From Flaveria trinervia (taxonomy: Eukaryota; Streptophyta; Magnoliopsida; Asterales; Asteraceae), in assembly GCA_025506515.1 (NCBI GenBank), contig CM046452.1:101214559-101278558 (forward strand): a stretch of DNA of 64,000 nt. The letters are read 5' to 3'. Shown here piece after piece: positions 61,253-64,000 of this stretch; the first letter of the stretch is position 1, and every line of letters starts with the position of its first letter. Under the pieces are notes generated by a model. That model was not told the DNA's origin and made no database searches. It was given only the letters and a program-made list of their open reading frames with translations. Made by a program: the position numbers and the translations under genes.

Positions 61253-61891
61253 GTTGAATTCAATGTTGATTTTGTGTAGTGGTCTTTGATTTGATGAATC
61301 ACTCTTTGATTATGTGTTTTGTTATGCCTGTTTTGGGGATTCTTCATTCGTATAAGTTATACCAGTTTACTTTTGGAAACCCTAGATGGAATTAGGTATG
61401 TGATTTCTGCCTGCAAGTGCAATTTGGGGGTTTTGGATTAAGGACATTGGCTAATCTTCATTTTTGAAACTCTAATTAGAATTAGTAGGTGCTATACTAT
61501 AAGATGGTAACATTGTATCATGAGATAACTAGAATGTTCTTATGCTAATGAAAGTTTTGACTTTTGAGAGGTATTATGGAGCCACTTAAGTTCGACATCC
61601 GGATCTTCTCTATACACGTACATAACTATATTTGATGATCAAGTGGTTAATTGTGTTACGAATTGGTTACCAATTACCATGTCGTAAATGAGTTGTATGG
61701 TGTTTGTTCAATTGTCGTGACGTGGGTGGTTTAAATTCTTACAAGTGTAATGTTTAGGAGTAGGGGGCACTCCTCTTAACTGCCCAATAATCCATCAATC
61801 CTGCACTTCCATCTTATTTTTACCATCAACTACCCAAAACCCATCATCCTTATCCCAATTTATTCAAGTCTTACTCTGAACAAAATGCTCA
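61253..61891. other. 3' flank of bL31c, no gene seen
   Basis: AT-rich downstream sequence. No gene or clear repeat is supported. Confidence 0.5.
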
Positions 61892-62198
61892 GGAAGCATT
61901 TGGTTGGAAGAATGGAATGGAATTGAGAAACTAGTATAATTTCAAGTAAAATTATGTTTGAGTGAGTAATGAAATGTAAAACTCAAGTGAATTCTTAACC
62001 TCAATTCCTTTGGTTGTGGGATTTCAAAATTCTTCTACCTAAAGAGGGAATTTGAAGTCCCACAATCAAGGGAATTGAAGTGAAACATTCCTTTGGGTTT
62101 TATATTTTATTACCCACTCAAACATAATTTTACTTGAAAATTATACTTGTTTTTCAATTCCATTCTATTTCATTCCATTCTTCCAACCAAACGCTCCC
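61892..62198. mobile_element. Tourist-like MITE
   Basis: A 307-bp element whose ends are inverted repeats of about 28 bp: 'ggaagcatttggttggaaga' on the left and, reverse-complemented, 'gggagcgtttggttggaaga' on the right. It is flanked by 'tca' (61,889-61,891) and 'tta' (62,199-62,201), consistent with a decayed 3-bp TTA target duplication of the PIF/Harbinger type. Inner repeats ('tgtgggatttcaaaattc', 'gaagtcccacaatcaa') extend the fold. A degraded relative lies at 37,438-37,700. Confidence 0.75.
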
Positions 62199-62252
62199 TT
62201 AGAGTTTAGTCAGAGGGTTTTTTCAGCAATGGATTTCCTCCTGAGGGGGTTG

Positions 62253-62685
62253 GGGGTGCGGTCCTGGCTGGGAAGCGGATAAGTGGACCCAATTAAGATA
62301 GCACCTACCATCCGAAGCAGGGTCGCACATTTACCATTAAAAAAACTACCCAAAACCCATTTAAACACTGCTAGCATTCCAATCAAATTCTCAAATTCCT
62401 TATTTTTAAAGTCCCTCAACGATCATATTCGTTCAACAGTTTAAAAGTGGTGGCGGTGTTATTGATTAGAACAATGAACCCGAATGGTGGTACCCAAACA
62501 CTCCCCTCTCCACCCTTAGGTAGAATTTTGATGGTGTAAAAAACATGCTAAAAGAATTGTGTTGTAATAAATATGTTAAATGAGTTGACAAGGTGTGGTC
62601 TCAGTTGGGAAACGGATATGTAAACCCGATTAAGATAATACATGTCATACGAAACAGTGTCGCATATTTGTCGTTAAAAAAATAA
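62253..62685. repeat. Diverged direct-repeat pair
   Basis: About 95 bp at 62,253-62,345 is repeated at about 62,590-62,685. Shared blocks are 'ggtgcggtcctggctgggaa' versus 'ggtgtggtctcagttgggaa', then 'cccaattaagata' versus 'cccgattaagata', and 'gggtcgcacatttaccatta' versus 'gtgtcgcatatttgtcgtta'. This is probably a repeat family of unknown class, since a GC-richer unit stands out from AT-rich DNA. Confidence 0.6.
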
Positions 62686-62728
62686 GTTAACAACGTGTTA
62701 GGCGTCTTTGTAAAACATATATTTTGTT

Positions 62729-63165
62729 AGTGTTTAGGATTTTGCTTATTTTGAACCAACTTTTGAATGTTTGGAAAACATAAAGTTTCTTTTGAAACTA
62801 ATTTTCACAAAGGGTTGAAAAGTAGAAATTAAAAAGTTAGGAGTAATTTTGAGAAATTAAAAACTACTTTTATAATTACTGATATATCCTTGCCCACATC
62901 ATCTAATACCCTATCCCTCTATCACCAAAAAATCAATGGATATTCATTTTGTTCATTTTATATCAATAAGTTAAATCATACGTTTTTTAGAAAATAACTT
63001 ATTGACTTTTTTTAATTTATAAGTTAATCAAAAACATTTTTTAACTCCTTTTAAAATAATAAGCTCATAAGTTCCTTTAATCAAAAGAATTTTTTTATCA
63101 AAAATATTTTTTTATCAAAAACCATTTTTAACAAAATAAGCAATTCCAAAATGGCATTTGTTCTT
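62729..63165. mobile_element. Putative MITE with TTGCTTATTTTG ends
   Basis: The left end 'gtttaggattttgcttattt' (about 62,732) and the right end, reverse-complemented 'ttttggaattgcttattttg' (about 63,131-63,155), share an inverted 'ttgcttattttg' core with flanking similarity. The interior is AT-rich and has no coding capacity. The exact ends and target duplication are not resolved. Confidence 0.4.
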
Positions 63166-64000
63166 GTTGTAATCACGTAAATTGGTTGATCTTTTTAGTT
63201 ATTCATATTTGATTGGGCAACCCAATCGTCATTTAATTAATGGGTTAAACATGTTAGTGCATGCATTGAAAATTATTATAGATGTATTATTTTTGATTAT
63301 AAAAATAAAAATATGTGAGGAAATGTTACTCGACAAATGACCATATCTTGACGTGATAATACTCAAATGATTAAAAGATTAGCAGCATTGACAAGCCACA
63401 AGAACATTATGCCTGATGCTAGGGTCAAACCGCAAAACGTTAATGCCAAGATCAATCTCTAGTTAACTGAAGTAACAGAAGCACCATGGTTACCGTGAGT
63501 GATGTTATGGTTCAATCGTGAATCAGAATGGTTCTAGGCAAATTAATCTATACTAATAAACAAGAATGTCCAGAAAGCACATGATATTTTTTATTGTTCA
63601 CATAGGATTCATTTAGGATTTGAAAACGTGTTGTTATTACAATTAAAGTTAACCATTTAAATGTTAATGGTTATTTATATATTTTGTAATTTATAAAATA
63701 GTTTTTTAAAACAAAAATGTATGAAATATATATATTTTTATAATAGAAAGAACTTTTAAGAAATATCATGGTTTAAAAAAAGTATTTAAAAGAAATTACA
63801 GTGTTTGAGAAAAACAATATTTTAAAGCAAAAGTTTTTTAAAGACTAATGTTTCGAAAAATGTTATCGTATTATTATCTAAAATAGTTAATTATACGTAA
63901 TTTTATTTTAAGAGTAAGTTGCAATTTTCACACCTGTGTTTTGGTGGTGTTAACAGGTTCAACCCCAGCTTAACAGTTTGTATACTTGAATTTACGCATG
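63166..64000. other. Intergenic DNA to the window end, no gene seen
   Basis: AT-rich sequence without a supported coding region or clear repeat. Confidence 0.5.

Noticed and set aside
1..64000. CRISPR arrays, operons, tRNA or rRNA genes
   Set aside because: None were recognised; spliced genes show this is a eukaryotic nuclear sequence. A tRNA scan could still find a gene I missed by eye.

Overview
This is a eudicot plant nuclear sequence. It is AT-rich, its genes carry many GT-AG introns, and its intergenic DNA is full of short inverted-repeat elements and long ATAC microsatellites. The gene set is plant-specific (ZF-HD homeodomain, RADIALIS-like SANT protein, monofunctional-length plastid bL31, PUB-type U-box relative, plant gamma carbonic anhydrase). 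I cannot fix the species; an asterid is plausible but not proven.

Layout. Positions 1-12,280 are gene-poor, with microsatellites, a CACTA-type end and two fold-back repeats. An intronless adenylate-forming enzyme resembling fatty acyl-AMP ligases lies at 12,281-14,170 (+). Positions 14,171-23,459 are again gene-poor and hold a 620-bp ATAC/ATGC microsatellite. From 23.4 kb on the window becomes gene-rich: a ZF-HD homeodomain factor (23,460-24,747 +), a RADIALIS-like SANT protein (28,114-28,395 -), a complete 18-exon bifunctional aspartokinase-homoserine dehydrogenase (30,781-36,916 -), a decayed PUB5-like U-box gene that lacks its U-box (40,981-44,049 +), a CBSX3-like mitochondrial CBS protein (44,363-45,270 -), an unrecognised repetitive proline-rich protein (45,841-47,613 +), an ER-retrieval receptor RER1 with two apparent 1-bp deletions (49,025-50,832 -), a mitochondrial gamma carbonic anhydrase (52,507-54,866 +), the 20S proteasome alpha subunit PAF (55,990-58,024 -) and plastid ribosomal protein bL31c (60,750-61,252 +).

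These are ordinary dispersed housekeeping and developmental genes, not a pathway cluster. Several encode organelle-targeted proteins (AK-HSDH and bL31c in plastids; CBSX3 and gamma-CA in mitochondria), but they are unrelated in function. I rebuilt intron-exon structures by following reading frames and GT-AG sites; exon phases add up for every spliced gene listed, except RER1, where the phases agree only if two lost bases are restored.

I found no evidence for a wholly new biological system. The items most worth a second look are the intron in the ZF-HD gene (retaining it would give a mini-zinc-finger-like protein), a duplicated acceptor plus exon start inside an AK-HSDH intron, the RER1 frame breaks, the U-box-less PUB5-like pseudogene carrying an hAT-type MITE with an 8-bp target duplication, the altered nucleotide-binding loop of the FAAL-like enzyme, and several short inverted-repeat element families.
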